This document shows, in pieces, positions 1 to 9,696 of a DNA stretch of 64,000 nt. Within the stretch, counting starts at the first letter, position 1, and each line of letters starts with the position of its first letter. The translations under genes were made by a program, and so were the position numbers. The notes below the pieces were generated by a model. The model saw only the letters and a list, made by a program, of their open reading frames with translations, was not told the DNA's origin and ran no database searches. This DNA comes from Haliea sp040221975 (GTDB taxonomy: Bacteria > Pseudomonadota > Gammaproteobacteria > Pseudomonadales > Halieaceae): NCBI GenBank assembly GCA_040221975.1, contig JAVJWR010000028.1, forward strand, positions 1 to 64,000, in the 5' to 3' direction.

Positions 1-75
1 CGAGCGATTCCGCGGAGACATTCGTAGCCTGCGGGTGCATGTCCCGCCTTTCCTGGCAGCTACCTGCCAGTTGAT

Positions 76-1230
76 CTAGTAAAGACCAAAAAAGCGGGAC
101 TGAGTGACTATATCCGCGGAGATTTTCTCCTCCGCCCGCGCGTAGGCGAGATGGTTCGGCAGGGATCCCGCGGAAATTTTTTCTGGTGTCTCTCCCGGGC
201 ATGAACCATCGGAGGGGCTCTCTCCATGCAAGCCCTGGCCTGGGCCGGCTTCAGCGCCTGCTCCCTGGGTTACCTGCTGGTCCCTGCCTGTTGCGCCCAC
301 ACAAGGCCCCGTGTGTTGGTCCCCGCCTGCTACACCCACACAGGAATCAGCCTGCCCCGGCGCACCCTCGGCAACCGCCTCCGGCTTTGCATCCCCACGC
401 TGCAGGAGCTTCCGCGCCACCGCCTGCATGCGCGCCTTCTGCCTTGCCTGCCACTCGTCTTGGCGCGCCTCTGCCAGCGGCCGGACCACAGACTGCACGG
501 CCTTTATCACCAGCTGCCCCTGCTCCGGCGGCAGCATAGCATGCAGAATCCACATGCCGTCCTCGTTCTGGAACCAGTAGAGCTCCCGGGCCAGCTCGCG
601 CATGACTTCGGCGTCCGCTGCGGGCGTGCCGCCACGCCCGGCTGCGTGATCCCCACTGCCGGTAGCGGCATCATCCGCAAACCCGGCAGCATCACGCTCG
701 ACCGCCTCATCCGAAGCCCCAGCCGCCGCTATCTCGCCGGGCTCGCAATCCAGCAACCCCGCCAGCCCCGGCTCTGGCACGGGTTCATACCGGCTCACCA
801 GTCTCTCCAGATGCCTCGCGCTGTTCTGCTGAGCCAGGTGCACCATAAAGCCCTCGTTCTCCGGCGTCGCGACGCGGGTGATGGCGCGCACCTTGGAATA
901 GGAGAGGCCGCCCTCGGAGAAGGCGTCATTTACCTCCGGCAGTACCTCCAGCTGCCGCGCCACCCGCACCTTCTCCCGTGCGGCTCCCAGGGTGATGCCG
1001 CAGTGGGCCACCAGCCAGTGGGCGCAGGAGCGCATGGTGCCCTGCTCGCGCCAATGACCAGAGCGATCGAACTCGGCAATCAGCCGCAGCAAGCGATGAT
1101 TTGCCGCATTGATTTGCCCTGAGAGGAAAGTTATCGCCTGCCCCAGCTGCGCCCCGGTCAACCGCTGGGGCGAATCCTCGATAATCGCCGGCATGCCCAT
1201 GACAAAGCCCTCAATACTGTATGAATACAC
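76..1230 (-). CDS. DUF222 (13E12-type) protein lacking the C-terminal HNH nuclease domain
   Basis: 384 residues. The first ~160 residues have the DUF222 pattern (LTGAQLGQAI, HWLVAHCGITLGAAREKVRVA, GGLSYSKVRAITRVATPENE). In this family DUF222 is normally followed by an HNH endonuclease domain; here the C-terminal third is low complexity and contains no HNH motif. It carries two imperfect copies of a CVGVAGGDQ/CVGATGRDQ unit and two copies of an EKISA motif (EKISAGS and EKISADI). The 3' end lies in a 45-bp sequence repeated at 27.9 kb, which suggests the nuclease end was lost by rearrangement. The ATG at 1230 has an AT-rich upstream stretch (tatactgtgtattcatac) suited to a promoter. The family assignment is fairly safe; activity is doubtful. 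Function of DUF222 proteins is poorly defined. Confidence 0.75.
   Translation of the reverse strand: MYSYSIEGFVMGMPAIIEDSPQRLTGAQLGQAITFLSGQINAANHRLLRLIAEFDRSGHWREQGTMRSCAHWLVAHCGITLGAAREKVRVARQLEVLPEVNDAFSEGGLSYSKVRAITRVATPENEGFMVHLAQQNSARHLERLVSRYEPVPEPGLAGLLDCEPGEIAAAGASDEAVERDAAGFADDAATGSGDHAAGRGGTPAADAEVMRELARELYWFQNEDGMWILHAMLPPEQGQLVIKAVQSVVRPLAEARQDEWQARQKARMQAVARKLLQRGDAKPEAVAEGAPGQADSCVGVAGGDQHTGPCVGATGRDQQVTQGAGAEAGPGQGLHGESPSDGSCPGETPEKISAGSLPNHLAYARAEEKISADIVTQSRFFGLY
101..145. repeat. 45-bp dispersed repeat, copy 1
   Basis: The segment beginning tgagtgactatatccgcgga and ending cgcccgcgcgtag recurs with one deletion and one substitution at 27922-27965, in the same orientation. 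The core ccgcggaga/ccgcggaaa also appears near 10-18 and 168-177. In the overlapping DUF222 gene these cores encode the EKISA motifs. Confidence 0.8.
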
Positions 1231-1315
1231 AGTATATTAGCCACGCCGCAGCAATACCCCAAGGACCGCGTTTCATCAAATGCGGCCACCCTGCGCGGGA
1301 GCACAGCCATCAGCA

Positions 1316-2434
<1,119 letters not shown>

Positions 2435-2623
2435 GGCCGGAATGGTAGGCGCGTGCCCGATGGACGGCAAGCGCAATGGGTACCTGCACCCGTTCGACTG
2501 GCGCCAACAGGCACAGTGGCAGCAACTCCGGGATGAACTAGCCCTGGGCCTGCGCTGCTGGCGATGGCGGGAGTTGCTACAATACAGTCACAGGTCACTT
2601 GACCCAGGCAATGCGATTACCCC

Positions 2624-2908
2624 ATGGAAACGCCCCAGCAACGGAAGATTCGCGAAGCCCTGAACCGGCCCTCCCCCGACGACGAAGGCAGGGCTGCGGA
2701 CGCCAAGCCGGAGGGTAACACTTCGCTCCAGGCACATGCCCTCGAACACACCGATCCCGACTACATACCGAAAACCCTGACGCCGCATGAGTGGGAGCAG
2801 TGGTACGCGGAACACGGTGTGCCCGAATCCCATCGTCGCTCCCGCAAGCCCGGGCCAGCCGCACCCTCACTCTGGCTGCGCGTGCTGCAATTTTTCCGCC
2901 GCTCCTGA
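2624..2908 (+). CDS. small hypothetical protein
   Basis: 94 residues, ATG at 2624, divergent from dinB. The protein is hydrophilic and charged, with a TPHEWEQWYAEHGVPESHRR segment in the middle and a short hydrophobic-basic tail (LWLRVLQFFRRS) that may touch the membrane as an amphipathic helix. No signal peptide. I do not recognise a named family; the coherent amino-acid composition and the absence of a competing frame support it as a real gene. Confidence 0.6.
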   Translation: METPQQRKIREALNRPSPDDEGRAADAKPEGNTSLQAHALEHTDPDYIPKTLTPHEWEQWYAEHGVPESHRRSRKPGPAAPSLWLRVLQFFRRS

Positions 2909-3027
2909 GGGGCGGGTGTCAGTGGCAAACTTGAATGGCAAGACCTCTCGTGAGGCCTGTGCCAGGCTCATCCGACCGGCTTCATTTCTTTGACGTACAA
3001 TAGTACATTGAATCAAGAGCTGCTTTA

Positions 3028-3040
3028 GGAGCACACCATC
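3028..3040 (+). promoter_or_regulatory. ribosome binding site before a non-standard ATC start
   Basis: AGGAG at 3028-3032 followed by cacacc-free spacing of 5 bases to ATC at 3038. The in-frame TAG at 3026-3028 excludes any earlier start, and no ATG, GTG or TTG lies between it and the first transmembrane helix. Confidence 0.5.
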
Positions 3041-4354
3041 GCCATCAAGCCCCGCGCCGCCCACGCCCTGATCTGGTCTCTTGCCCTGGTACCGGTTGCC
3101 TTTTTCGCAGCTGGCCTGGGAACAGCAGACTTCGCCTCGGCAAGCGCCATCCTCAATATGCTGGGACGGCTGGCCGGGGTGGCCGGGCTCGCATTGCTGC
3201 TGTTGGCCGCAGCGCTGAGCGCCCGGGTGCCCGGGGTCGACCTCCCCTTTGGCGGCCTCACCAAGCTCTGGCGCACCCACCACCTCCTGGGTGCGGGTTC
3301 GCTGTTGCTGTTGCTGATACATCCACTGCTGCTGGCCTTCGCCGCGTCGGCCTGGGGTCAGGGGCTGGCGTTTGACACGCTGTTCCCGCCACTGGCGGAT
3401 CGGGCAACCTGGGCCGGTTGGCTGGCGCTGCTATTGATGATGACATTCCTGGCACCGAGTTTTGCTTTCTTCGGCGCCCCCAACTACGAGCGCTGGAAGC
3501 GCGTGCATGCGCTGGCCGGGCCCGCGGTCATCCTGGCGCTGATTCATACCTTCCTGTTCAGCCGCACTATGCCGGGGCCGACGGATACCATCATCTGGTC
3601 CCTGTTTGCCCTGCTCGGTGTCGGTGCCGTGGGCTGGCGCCTGGTGTTCTCGCGCCGTATCGGCCGCCTGCCCTACACTATCACCCGGGTTGACGCGGTG
3701 GCCGACGGAATCGCGGAACTGAGCCTGCGACCGGAAAAAACCCACCTCGCCTATTCCGCCGGCAATTTCGTCTACCTGACTCCCCTGGACCCCGGCCTCG
3801 CGGCAGGCCACAGGGAAGAGCACCCCTACACCCTGTCTTCCTCGCCGCTGGAGCCGGAACTGCGCATCGCGATCAAGGCGCTGGGCGATGCCAGCCGCGC
3901 CATCCAGACCATTCCCGTCGGTACCCCGGTCACCGTGGAAGGGCCCTACGGTCGTTTCTTCCCCACCGACGCCCGGGTGACCACGCCGGAGCTGTGGGTC
4001 GCCGGCGGCGTCGGCATCACTCCCTTCCTGGCCCGCATGCGCCACCTGCGGGCACTGGGCGAGCGTGGCGATATCCACCTGGTCTACGGCGTGCAGGATG
4101 AAAGCCGCACAGTCTACGGCGAAGAGCTGCGGCAGTTGGCGGCGGAGATCCCCGGTTGCGCCCTGACTTTCCACTACTACTTCCAGGAGGGCCCGGTGAC
4201 AGCAGCCTTCCTGGCCACAGCCTGCCCCGACCTCGCCCGCCGCGATGTCTACATTTGCGGCCCACTGGCGCTTAACCAGCTGATCAGGGATCATGTTCGC
4301 AAGGCGGGCGTCAGCGCCGACCGTATTCATTCCGAGGAGTTTGAGCTGCTATGA
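3038..4354 (+). CDS. ferric-reductase-like transmembrane flavocytochrome (FAD/NAD(P)-binding)
   Basis: The first conventional start (ATG 3158) would cut off the first membrane helix. The open frame runs back to a TAG at 3026, and an AGGAG at 3028-3032 sits 5 bases before an ATC codon at 3038. Starting there gives 438 residues and a complete helix (ALIWSLALVPVAFFAAGLG). Five or six helices follow with paired His (WRTHHLLG, LLIHPLLL, RVHALAGP, ALIHTFLF) typical of the ferric reductase heme-b core. A ferredoxin-reductase-type half comes next: FAD motif HPYTLSSSP, NAD(P) motif VAGGVGITPFLARM, and CGPLALNQLI near the end. Electrons probably pass from NAD(P)H via FAD and heme across the inner membrane. 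The stop overlaps the next start (ATGA), so the downstream cytochrome-b5-like protein is a likely partner. Confidence 0.8.
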   Translation: MAIKPRAAHALIWSLALVPVAFFAAGLGTADFASASAILNMLGRLAGVAGLALLLLAAALSARVPGVDLPFGGLTKLWRTHHLLGAGSLLLLLIHPLLLAFAASAWGQGLAFDTLFPPLADRATWAGWLALLLMMTFLAPSFAFFGAPNYERWKRVHALAGPAVILALIHTFLFSRTMPGPTDTIIWSLFALLGVGAVGWRLVFSRRIGRLPYTITRVDAVADGIAELSLRPEKTHLAYSAGNFVYLTPLDPGLAAGHREEHPYTLSSSPLEPELRIAIKALGDASRAIQTIPVGTPVTVEGPYGRFFPTDARVTTPELWVAGGVGITPFLARMRHLRALGERGDIHLVYGVQDESRTVYGEELRQLAAEIPGCALTFHYYFQEGPVTAAFLATACPDLARRDVYICGPLALNQLIRDHVRKAGVSADRIHSEEFELL

Positions 4355-4731
4355 AAAAAGTCGTGTTTGCTACCTTTGTGGCGTTCTGGTCCAGCATTGC
4401 CACTATCGCTACGCTGCATGCCATGGCACCCACCGAGGCGCCAGCCGGAACCGGCCAGGAACCGGTGGCGGCCGCAGCGACGACGCCCGGATACACCCTG
4501 GAGCAGGTCGCAGGGCACGCGACTCTGGACGATTGCTGGATGGCTATCGACGGCGCGGTGTATGACCTCACAGCCTATGTGCCCAGCCACCCCACCCCGG
4601 CCTTTGTCCTGGAGCCGTGGTGCGGCAAGGAAGCGACCGAAGGCATGCGCACCAAGGGCTATGGCCGCGATCACTCCCCCGCCGCCTGGGCGATGATGGA
4701 GGAGTACCGGGTGGGGGCGCTGGTGGAGTAG
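4351..4731 (+). CDS. exported cytochrome-b5-like heme-binding protein
   Basis: 126 residues, starting at ATG 4351 inside the stop of the flavocytochrome gene (ATGA overlap), so translation is probably coupled. Residues 1-30 form a signal peptide or N-terminal anchor (KKVVFATFVAFWSSIATIATLHAMA). The rest follows the cytochrome b5 fold: YTLEQVAGHATLDDCWMAIDGAVYDLTAYVPSHPT, with the HP heme-ligand motif, and a second His in YGRDHSPAAWAMM. The fold is shorter than classical b5. The likely role is to receive or deliver electrons for the upstream membrane reductase on the periplasmic side. Redox partners beyond that are unknown. Confidence 0.8.
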   Translation: MKKVVFATFVAFWSSIATIATLHAMAPTEAPAGTGQEPVAAAATTPGYTLEQVAGHATLDDCWMAIDGAVYDLTAYVPSHPTPAFVLEPWCGKEATEGMRTKGYGRDHSPAAWAMMEEYRVGALVE

Positions 4732-5076
4732 GACCGACGAGACCTGACCTTCACATGTGTGCCAGGCCTGGATTGGTGACGATGAAATCCATGCCCCGCC
4801 GCACCCTGATCAGGAACCGCCTGCTCGCTGCCAGCGAGCGCTGTTGCCGCAGCGCGAGCCCGGAATTCGGCGGCACTGGCACCACCGAGTCAACCCGGTT
4901 CGGCGACAGCCGCAACCCCTGGAACCTGGAACCTGGAACCTGGAACCTGGACCAGGACAAGGCTGCCTGCGAGGCGGAAGCGGAAGCGGTGAGCCTGTCG
5001 GATTCTTTTACAATTGGCAGGCGCCAGGCCTCCCCGAAAACTGGTAACCCATTGTTGCAAAAGGGCAATAAAAATC
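4732..5076. other. gene-free stretch with a heptamer array
   Basis: About 345 bases with no convincing gene. Several overlapping open frames exist but none shows a protein-like pattern. The stretch contains the CTGGAAC heptamer array at 4919-4953 and leads into the sigma-54-type promoter at 5077. Confidence 0.6.
4919..4953. repeat. tandem heptamer (CTGGAAC)x4 plus one variant unit
   Basis: Four exact CTGGAAC units from 4919 followed by ctggacc. The array is short enough to vary by replication slippage. Confidence 0.9.
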
Positions 5077-5091
5077 TGGCCCAGTTATTGC
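5077..5091 (+). promoter_or_regulatory. sigma-54-type promoter for the PEP-CTERM gene at 5135
   Basis: TGGCCC-N5-TTGC, with the GG and GC dinucleotides exactly 12 bases apart as in -24/-12 promoters. It lies 44 bases before the start codon. Equivalent elements precede the two other intact PEP-CTERM genes in this window. Confidence 0.65.
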
Positions 5092-5134
5092 GAAGATTAA
5101 TAAAAGAAGTACCACATCAAAGGAAATGCAACGA

Positions 5135-5770
5135 ATGAACAGCAAAACATTACTGGGAGCAGCATTCGGAATCGTGGGATTGATCATTTCCACATTCGCC
5201 TCGGCATCCATTATCGGTAACCCGGTGGTCGACCGCGCCAACGCAGACCAGTGGAGCAACTTTATCGTTGCACTGACCAGCCAGACATTCACCCACCCGG
5301 GTACCGTTGGTAATTGGAGCGTCTGGGCCGCAAACAGCGGCAATCTGGGCCTGCTTGTTCTGGAAGACCTTGGCAGCAATTCATACAGCGTGAAAGGCGC
5401 AGACCAGAGAACGGTTTCCGCCGGTCTGAACACGTTCGCGTTCACTCCAAATTCCGGCAGCGCTTCCGTGCAAGCGGGATGGCTACTGGGGCTTTGGATT
5501 GGTAGCGCCAAAGTTGACTACAGCAGTGGTGGCCAGAGTGTCGCCTGGTGCAGCCAAAGTGGCTGCTCTAACGAACTGCCCGTTGCAGGGGGAGACACCC
5601 TGACGCTCGGCAGTGCATCATTCCCCGGGAGTGGTGGCGGTGCACGAACCTACTCTGTTCAGGCTTCCGTTCCTGAACCCGGCAGCCTTGCCCTTTTCGG
5701 TCTCGGACTGCTCGGCCTCGCCATGGGCCGGAAGCGCTGGTCGAGGCGCGCTGCCCCCCTCGCTGCGTAA
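5135..5770 (+). CDS. PEP-CTERM sorting domain protein
   Basis: 211 residues from ATG 5135 (AGGA at 5121, good spacing); an ATG at 5126 lies too close to the ribosome binding site. Residues 1-24 are a signal peptide ending near FASASI. The mature part is small, Ser/Gly/Asn-rich and low in Lys, with one Cys pair (WCSQSGCSN). The C-terminus has the full tripartite sorting tag: VPEP, a hydrophobic helix (SLALFGLGLLGLAMG) and a basic tail (RKRWSRR). In this class exosortase A cleaves the tag and the protein goes to the outer surface or the exopolysaccharide matrix. The N-terminal domain is not recognised. The upstream sigma-54-type site suggests control together with the other PEP-CTERM genes. Confidence 0.9.
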   Translation: MNSKTLLGAAFGIVGLIISTFASASIIGNPVVDRANADQWSNFIVALTSQTFTHPGTVGNWSVWAANSGNLGLLVLEDLGSNSYSVKGADQRTVSAGLNTFAFTPNSGSASVQAGWLLGLWIGSAKVDYSSGGQSVAWCSQSGCSNELPVAGGDTLTLGSASFPGSGGGARTYSVQASVPEPGSLALFGLGLLGLAMGRKRWSRRAAPLAA

Positions 5771-5774
5771 ACGG

Positions 5775-5818
5775 GTGAATCTCGCAGGGTGTGGCGCTCT
5801 CGCCACACCACGATTCAC
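5775..5818. terminator. nested hairpin between convergent genes
   Basis: Outer arms GTGAATC/GATTCAC (5775-5781 and 5812-5818) enclose a perfect 9-bp stem GGTGTGGCG/CGCCACACC with a CTCT loop (5788-5809). It lies between the PEP-CTERM gene and the convergent patatin gene and probably serves both. There is no T-tract. Confidence 0.6.
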
Positions 5819-5825
5819 ATCCAGC

Positions 5826-6707
5826 TCAATCGCCCGCCACCAACGTTTTCCTGTCAGCCACAGACTGCCGCATTAGTTTGTGGGGCAGCACATCGCAGGT
5901 GGTGTCATAGCCAACCGTGAACAGCCGCTCCTTTTCCGCCCGACCCAGTTTCAGATCAAAGGGCGAGGTATCGCCGGTCTCGATAACAATGGTCGACAAC
6001 CAGAAGGCCTCATTGATGTATTCGCGGGACAGCGCTGTCATGAAGGTTTGCACCAGCAGCTCGAGATAGTCGCGCAGGGGCAGCATCGACGCCCTTTTTG
6101 GTCTACGGCGACCGCCGCCGCTGCTGCGAAGCTTGAAGACCGCCACCGGAGTGCCATCTCCCGCCCAATCCCGCTGCAGCGCTTCTTCGGAAAGAATGCT
6201 GCCATCGACCATCAGGTGGTCGCCGTACTCCTTGAAGCTCAGCAGGATGGGTACCGACATGGAAAAGCGCACCGCCAGGGCAACGGGCGTGTCCGGGTGC
6301 GTGTGGCGACTGAAGACCACCGGCCGTCCCGATCGCACATCAGTTGCCACCACGTAGTAGTCGAAGTCCAGCTCGGCAAAGGTCATGCCCTGCAGCAGGT
6401 CATTGACCCAGGCCTCGAATGTGTTGCCGCTGGAAAGACCGCCTGTCCGCAGCAGTGACAAGATGCTCGGGTCGGCAAAGCTGGAAAGGTCCGTCTCCAG
6501 GGTCAGTTTGCGAATCTCCGCCAGCGAATAGCCAAACGCGGCCAGTGCCCCGACAATACTGCCGCCGGAAACGCCCACCAGCGTATCGTAGCTGATGCCC
6601 AGCTCCTCTATCGCCTGCAGCGCACCGACATGCGCGGCAAAGCGACCGCCGCCACCGGCCAGCACCGGGACGATGCGAGACTCGTCGCTGCCCTGTGTTG
6701 GGACCAC
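5826..6707 (-). CDS. patatin-like phospholipase
   Basis: 293 residues from a GTG at 6707 preceded by AGGGGAA. Features of the patatin fold are in order: oxyanion loop LAGGGGRFAAHVGAL (residues 16-30), nucleophile elbow GVSGGS (residues 44-49, catalytic Ser in GxSxG), and the catalytic Asp of the dyad in MVDGSILSEEAL near residue 167 (DGS rather than the commoner DGG/DGA). No signal peptide or membrane helix, so it is probably cytosolic or peripheral. It would hydrolyse acyl esters of phospholipids or related lipids. The 5' part overlaps out of frame with a decayed secreted-protein gene read in the same direction. Confidence 0.85.
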   Translation of the reverse strand: MVPTQGSDESRIVPVLAGGGGRFAAHVGALQAIEELGISYDTLVGVSGGSIVGALAAFGYSLAEIRKLTLETDLSSFADPSILSLLRTGGLSSGNTFEAWVNDLLQGMTFAELDFDYYVVATDVRSGRPVVFSRHTHPDTPVALAVRFSMSVPILLSFKEYGDHLMVDGSILSEEALQRDWAGDGTPVAVFKLRSSGGGRRRPKRASMLPLRDYLELLVQTFMTALSREYINEAFWLSTIVIETGDTSPFDLKLGRAEKERLFTVGYDTTCDVLPHKLMRQSVADRKTLVAGD

Positions 6708-7089
6708 GTTTCATTTCCCCTGCTACCTCAATGCACAGAGTATAGCCTGTGACCGAAACAAGGGCAGGATCCCTGTCACATCGCTCCCGGTCGACAAAAA
6801 GCATGGACGCGGCTCCACCTCCCACATCCAGCCTGGAGCCATCTCCGGGAACGGTTGCTGTACCAACACTGTTGCCCAGAGATCCAGTGTAGGCACCGTC
6901 AGGGGCCAGGACCTCGTCACCTCCACACAGTTCCAGGGATCCAACCCCGTCGTCGCTGGTCTCGATATAGACGACATTACCCGGCGAACAATTTCCAGTG
7001 CAGACGGGCGCTGCCACCGATGAGTAACTGGGTACCGCGATAGCAAGCGCAGCAAGAATTCCTCGGTAGACATTGCGGACCCACTTCAT
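6400..7089 (-). pseudogene. secreted hypothetical protein, probably truncated at its junction with the patatin gene
   Basis: From ATG 7089 the frame gives a clean signal peptide (KWVRNVYRGILAALAIAVP...SVAAP) and a Gly/Asp-rich domain with paired Cys (PVCTGNCSPGNVVYIETS, SLELCGGDEV). After about residue 125 the reading runs on, out of frame, through the first 300 bases of the patatin gene, where the amino-acid pattern becomes Arg-rich and meaningless, stopping at 6400. This reads as a secreted-protein gene whose 3' part was replaced when the patatin gene came to lie next to it. The original family is not recognised. Confidence 0.45.
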
Positions 7090-7604
7090 TTTCTGTTGGT
7101 TCAAACCGTATCTGGAAGCTCGTTCACCTTGTCCACGATAGCTCCGTGGCCCACTCAGGTCATGAACAATATTGGACACACAAGTTGATTTATCAGGGGC
7201 AACCACTGCGCCGACGAAACTCCACGAAGATATAACCGATGGTCCGGCGCAATGTCGTCTACATCGAGGCTCAGGTTGCCTGAGTGCGGAGCAGTTCCCT
7301 CGAACGAAACAAGTAGATCCGTACGCTGACTCTGTACGCTGACTGAGCGCCGCTACCTTACTGCGGTACGCTCGGGACTCTATTCGGACAGCAAAGCCCC
7401 AAAGAGCAACACATAGCCCCTCGCTCTCCGTATCCCGAAGCAGGACAGGCCACACTTCGACCGCTTTGACACCACGCCCGCAGGCCCCGGCCACCGTTTC
7501 TTATCAAATTGCGAGCCTGACCAGCAAGGGCTATACCGTGCTCGCGACGCACTCACTAGGGGAACCGTACATGGTGATCGGGCACACACCCGATCAACCT
7601 GTCT
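7090..7604. other. gene-free stretch
   Basis: About 500 bases with only shadow-like frames. It holds a short direct duplication of tgtacgctgact near 7318-7345. Nothing else could be supported. Confidence 0.5.
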
Positions 7605-8450
7605 GCACCGCGCTGCAGCGCGCCATCATCTGCGCCAGTTCTACCTGCTGGCGGAGCAACAACAGCTGGCACACCTGGCCGTGCCTGGGGCCAAGGGCAA
7701 CGATACCAATATCTGCAACATCTGGTTGGCGCCGTAGTTGCTGGCATGCTGTCAGCCGGGCCAGCTGCTGGACACAGGCTGATACAGCACGTCACCGCCC
7801 TGCTCGACGCCACGTGCCGGGCGGGCCGGTCGACGCTGATCTTGGTGCCACCCACCTGAAATTGTCGGTGCTAGAGCACGTTATCGATTGTCTGGGCAGC
7901 TCGCGCAGCCGCGGCACCCAGCGCGTCAGCGTGCGCCAGTCACTCGAACCAGTAGTGGGATTCCGCCCCAGCCATTTCCGTCTGACGGGAGGACGAACAC
8001 CGGAGCAGCTTGTCCATGGCGATATCCCGTTGACCGAGCCAGGGCAAGGTTCCACCCCCTTTCTGGATGAAAAGCGCGGTTGATCCCTGGGCGATCAGCG
8101 ATAGGGGCGCCCCGTTTCAGCGCAAAGCAGTCAGCTTCAATGCCGACAGCAGCATCGATTTCGTCCCCGGTACGCCGGAGCAGGCACCATCTGCCGCGAC
8201 CACCGCAGCACCGGCGGTGGCCGCAGCGGACAAGCACCCGACCCTCGAGGTCTCCACCCTTGACGCGAGTCCGGGTGGCTACAGTATGGACAGGCGCAGC
8301 GTAACCCCCAGGCCGGTGAAGACAGGAGACCTGATTTGCCTGCGCGGCGATCGCGACAGCCCATGGTAACTTGTGTCATCCGCTGGTCGCGGTAAGAAAA
8401 GCCCGAGGGCACTCAGCAGACCGGCATTGTGCTGAAAGCCCCCCAACCGA
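7605..8450 (+). pseudogene. decayed copy of the large PilZ-like gene at 14070-15809
   Basis: Translating the three forward frames in turn gives a patchwork of the intact protein at 14070: HLRQFYLLAEQQQLAHLAVPG (intact LHQLYLLAEQQQLAAMAFPG), LLACCQPGQLL, VLEHVIDCLGSSR (intact ILEHVINCLGSDR), QRVSVRQSLE, SAVDPWAISDRGAPF (intact GSIDPWSVAEGGDPF) and LDASPGGYSMD. It lacks the first ~180 residues, has an internal deletion joining GQLL directly to LDTG, at least two frameshifts and several in-frame stops, so it cannot make a protein. It is in the same orientation as the intact gene, and the two flank the heptose/glycosyltransferase segment. Confidence 0.85.
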
Positions 8451-8475
8451 TGGAGAGCTCAAGCTGGGAACAACG

Positions 8476-9696
8476 CTATTCGAGTAGCGATTCAACTTCC
8501 TGCAGTATCGAGGACGGCTCAATTTTCTTACCGTATATTCCAACGGCGATACCCGCTTCAGCATCCTGGTCTGTATCTCCGAGCATGAAGCTTTCAGACA
8601 TCAGAGGATTCCAGCGCTCAATCAGGCTTATTAACATACCGGTGTTAGGTTTACGGCAATCACACTCCGTGGAAAGCGAGGGCACGGAGCCCTCCGGGTG
8701 GTGGGGGCAGTAACGAATATCATCTATATGTGCGCCCAACTCACACAGTTCGCCCGCCATCCAATCGTGGAGCGTTTCCACTGCTGCCGCATCATAGTAG
8801 CCTCGAGCAATACCTGCTTGATTGGTGACAATAAACACCAGATAGCCTGCATCGTTCAGCAATTTGATGGCCTCCTTAGCGCCGTCGATCCATTTGAACT
8901 CCTCGATCTTGTGCGTGTACCCACCATCGTGGTTCAGTGTCCCGTCTCGATCCAGGAATGCAGCGGGTTTCCTGAGATTGTGCGAGAGATTGGCTCTGGC
9001 AGCTTCCAAATCCTCAGGAATTCCAATATCGATAAAAAAGCCCTTATAAGTGCGACCAAGCATGCGGCCCTCGCTCGCAAGCCGGGGAAACACGTCCTGT
9101 TCCAGCGAGCAAGGACCTACCTCTATCGCATCGATCATCTGGGCTTTCAGCCAATAGACACCGCTATTTATCAGCCCTGATTGTGGCAGCTTGGGCTTTT
9201 CCCGAAACGCTGTTATCAGCGATCCATCAAGATCAACAAATCCATAGCGTGTGGCGCTCTCCACGGCAAGAAGTGCAACACGGCAGAGCCAATCATCAGG
9301 TTCACCTTCACGCTGGCAGTTTGACAAATCCAGGTAATTGAAATCAAAAATGGAATCTCCGTTGAGGAGCAGGAACTCATCCTGAAGGTGTTCGCGGGCG
9401 TGCCTGAGCGCGCCACCAGTACCCATTGGCGAGGGCTCAACCACAACCTCGATATTGGCTTCGAGTTGCTGCGCGAACGTTGACTCCAATGCGTATTTCT
9501 CGTATACAACCTTGGACTGGTAGCCCGCCAGTAGAACGAACTCCGTGAAACCGAAGCGGCGCAAGTTGAGCATGATGTGCTCCACAAAGGGACGGCCACA
9601 CACCTCAAGCAAGGGCTTGGGTGTGATCCGCACGGCGCTACCTAACCGGGTACCCCTGCCTCCAATGAGAATAGCGGCTTGTTTCACACTTTTCAT
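8476..9696 (-). CDS. bifunctional D-glycero-alpha-D-manno-heptose 1-phosphate guanylyltransferase / heptose bisphosphate phosphatase
   Basis: 406 residues from ATG 9696 (ribosome site AGGAAAG). Residues 1-235 are a sugar nucleotidyltransferase: AAILIGGRGTRLG, TPKPLLEVCGRPFVEH, LLLNGDSIFDFN, SGVYWLKAQMI, FIDIGIPEDLEAA, as in HddC. Residues 240-406 are a HAD-IIIA phosphatase of the GmhB type: AAFLDRDGTLNHDGGY (nucleophile Asp and acid/base Asp), IVTNQAGIARGYY, the zinc loop CPHHPEG...CDCRKP, and FMLGDTDQDAEAG. In the GDP-heptose pathway GmhB removes the 7-phosphate and HddC then adds GMP from GTP. Both steps fused in one chain is unusual; the two activities are usually separate. It is divergent from the glycosyltransferase-hddA-gmhA operon that supplies its substrate. 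Confidence 0.85.
   Translation of the reverse strand: MKSVKQAAILIGGRGTRLGSAVRITPKPLLEVCGRPFVEHIMLNLRRFGFTEFVLLAGYQSKVVYEKYALESTFAQQLEANIEVVVEPSPMGTGGALRHAREHLQDEFLLLNGDSIFDFNYLDLSNCQREGEPDDWLCRVALLAVESATRYGFVDLDGSLITAFREKPKLPQSGLINSGVYWLKAQMIDAIEVGPCSLEQDVFPRLASEGRMLGRTYKGFFIDIGIPEDLEAARANLSHNLRKPAAFLDRDGTLNHDGGYTHKIEEFKWIDGAKEAIKLLNDAGYLVFIVTNQAGIARGYYDAAAVETLHDWMAGELCELGAHIDDIRYCPHHPEGSVPSLSTECDCRKPNTGMLISLIERWNPLMSESFMLGDTDQDAEAGIAVGIYGKKIEPSSILQEVESLLE

Noticed and set aside
4617..5138. 173-residue forward frame covering the heptamer repeats
   Set aside because: Begins inside the cytochrome-b5-like gene in another frame, and the repeat translates to a meaningless NLEPGTWNL run.
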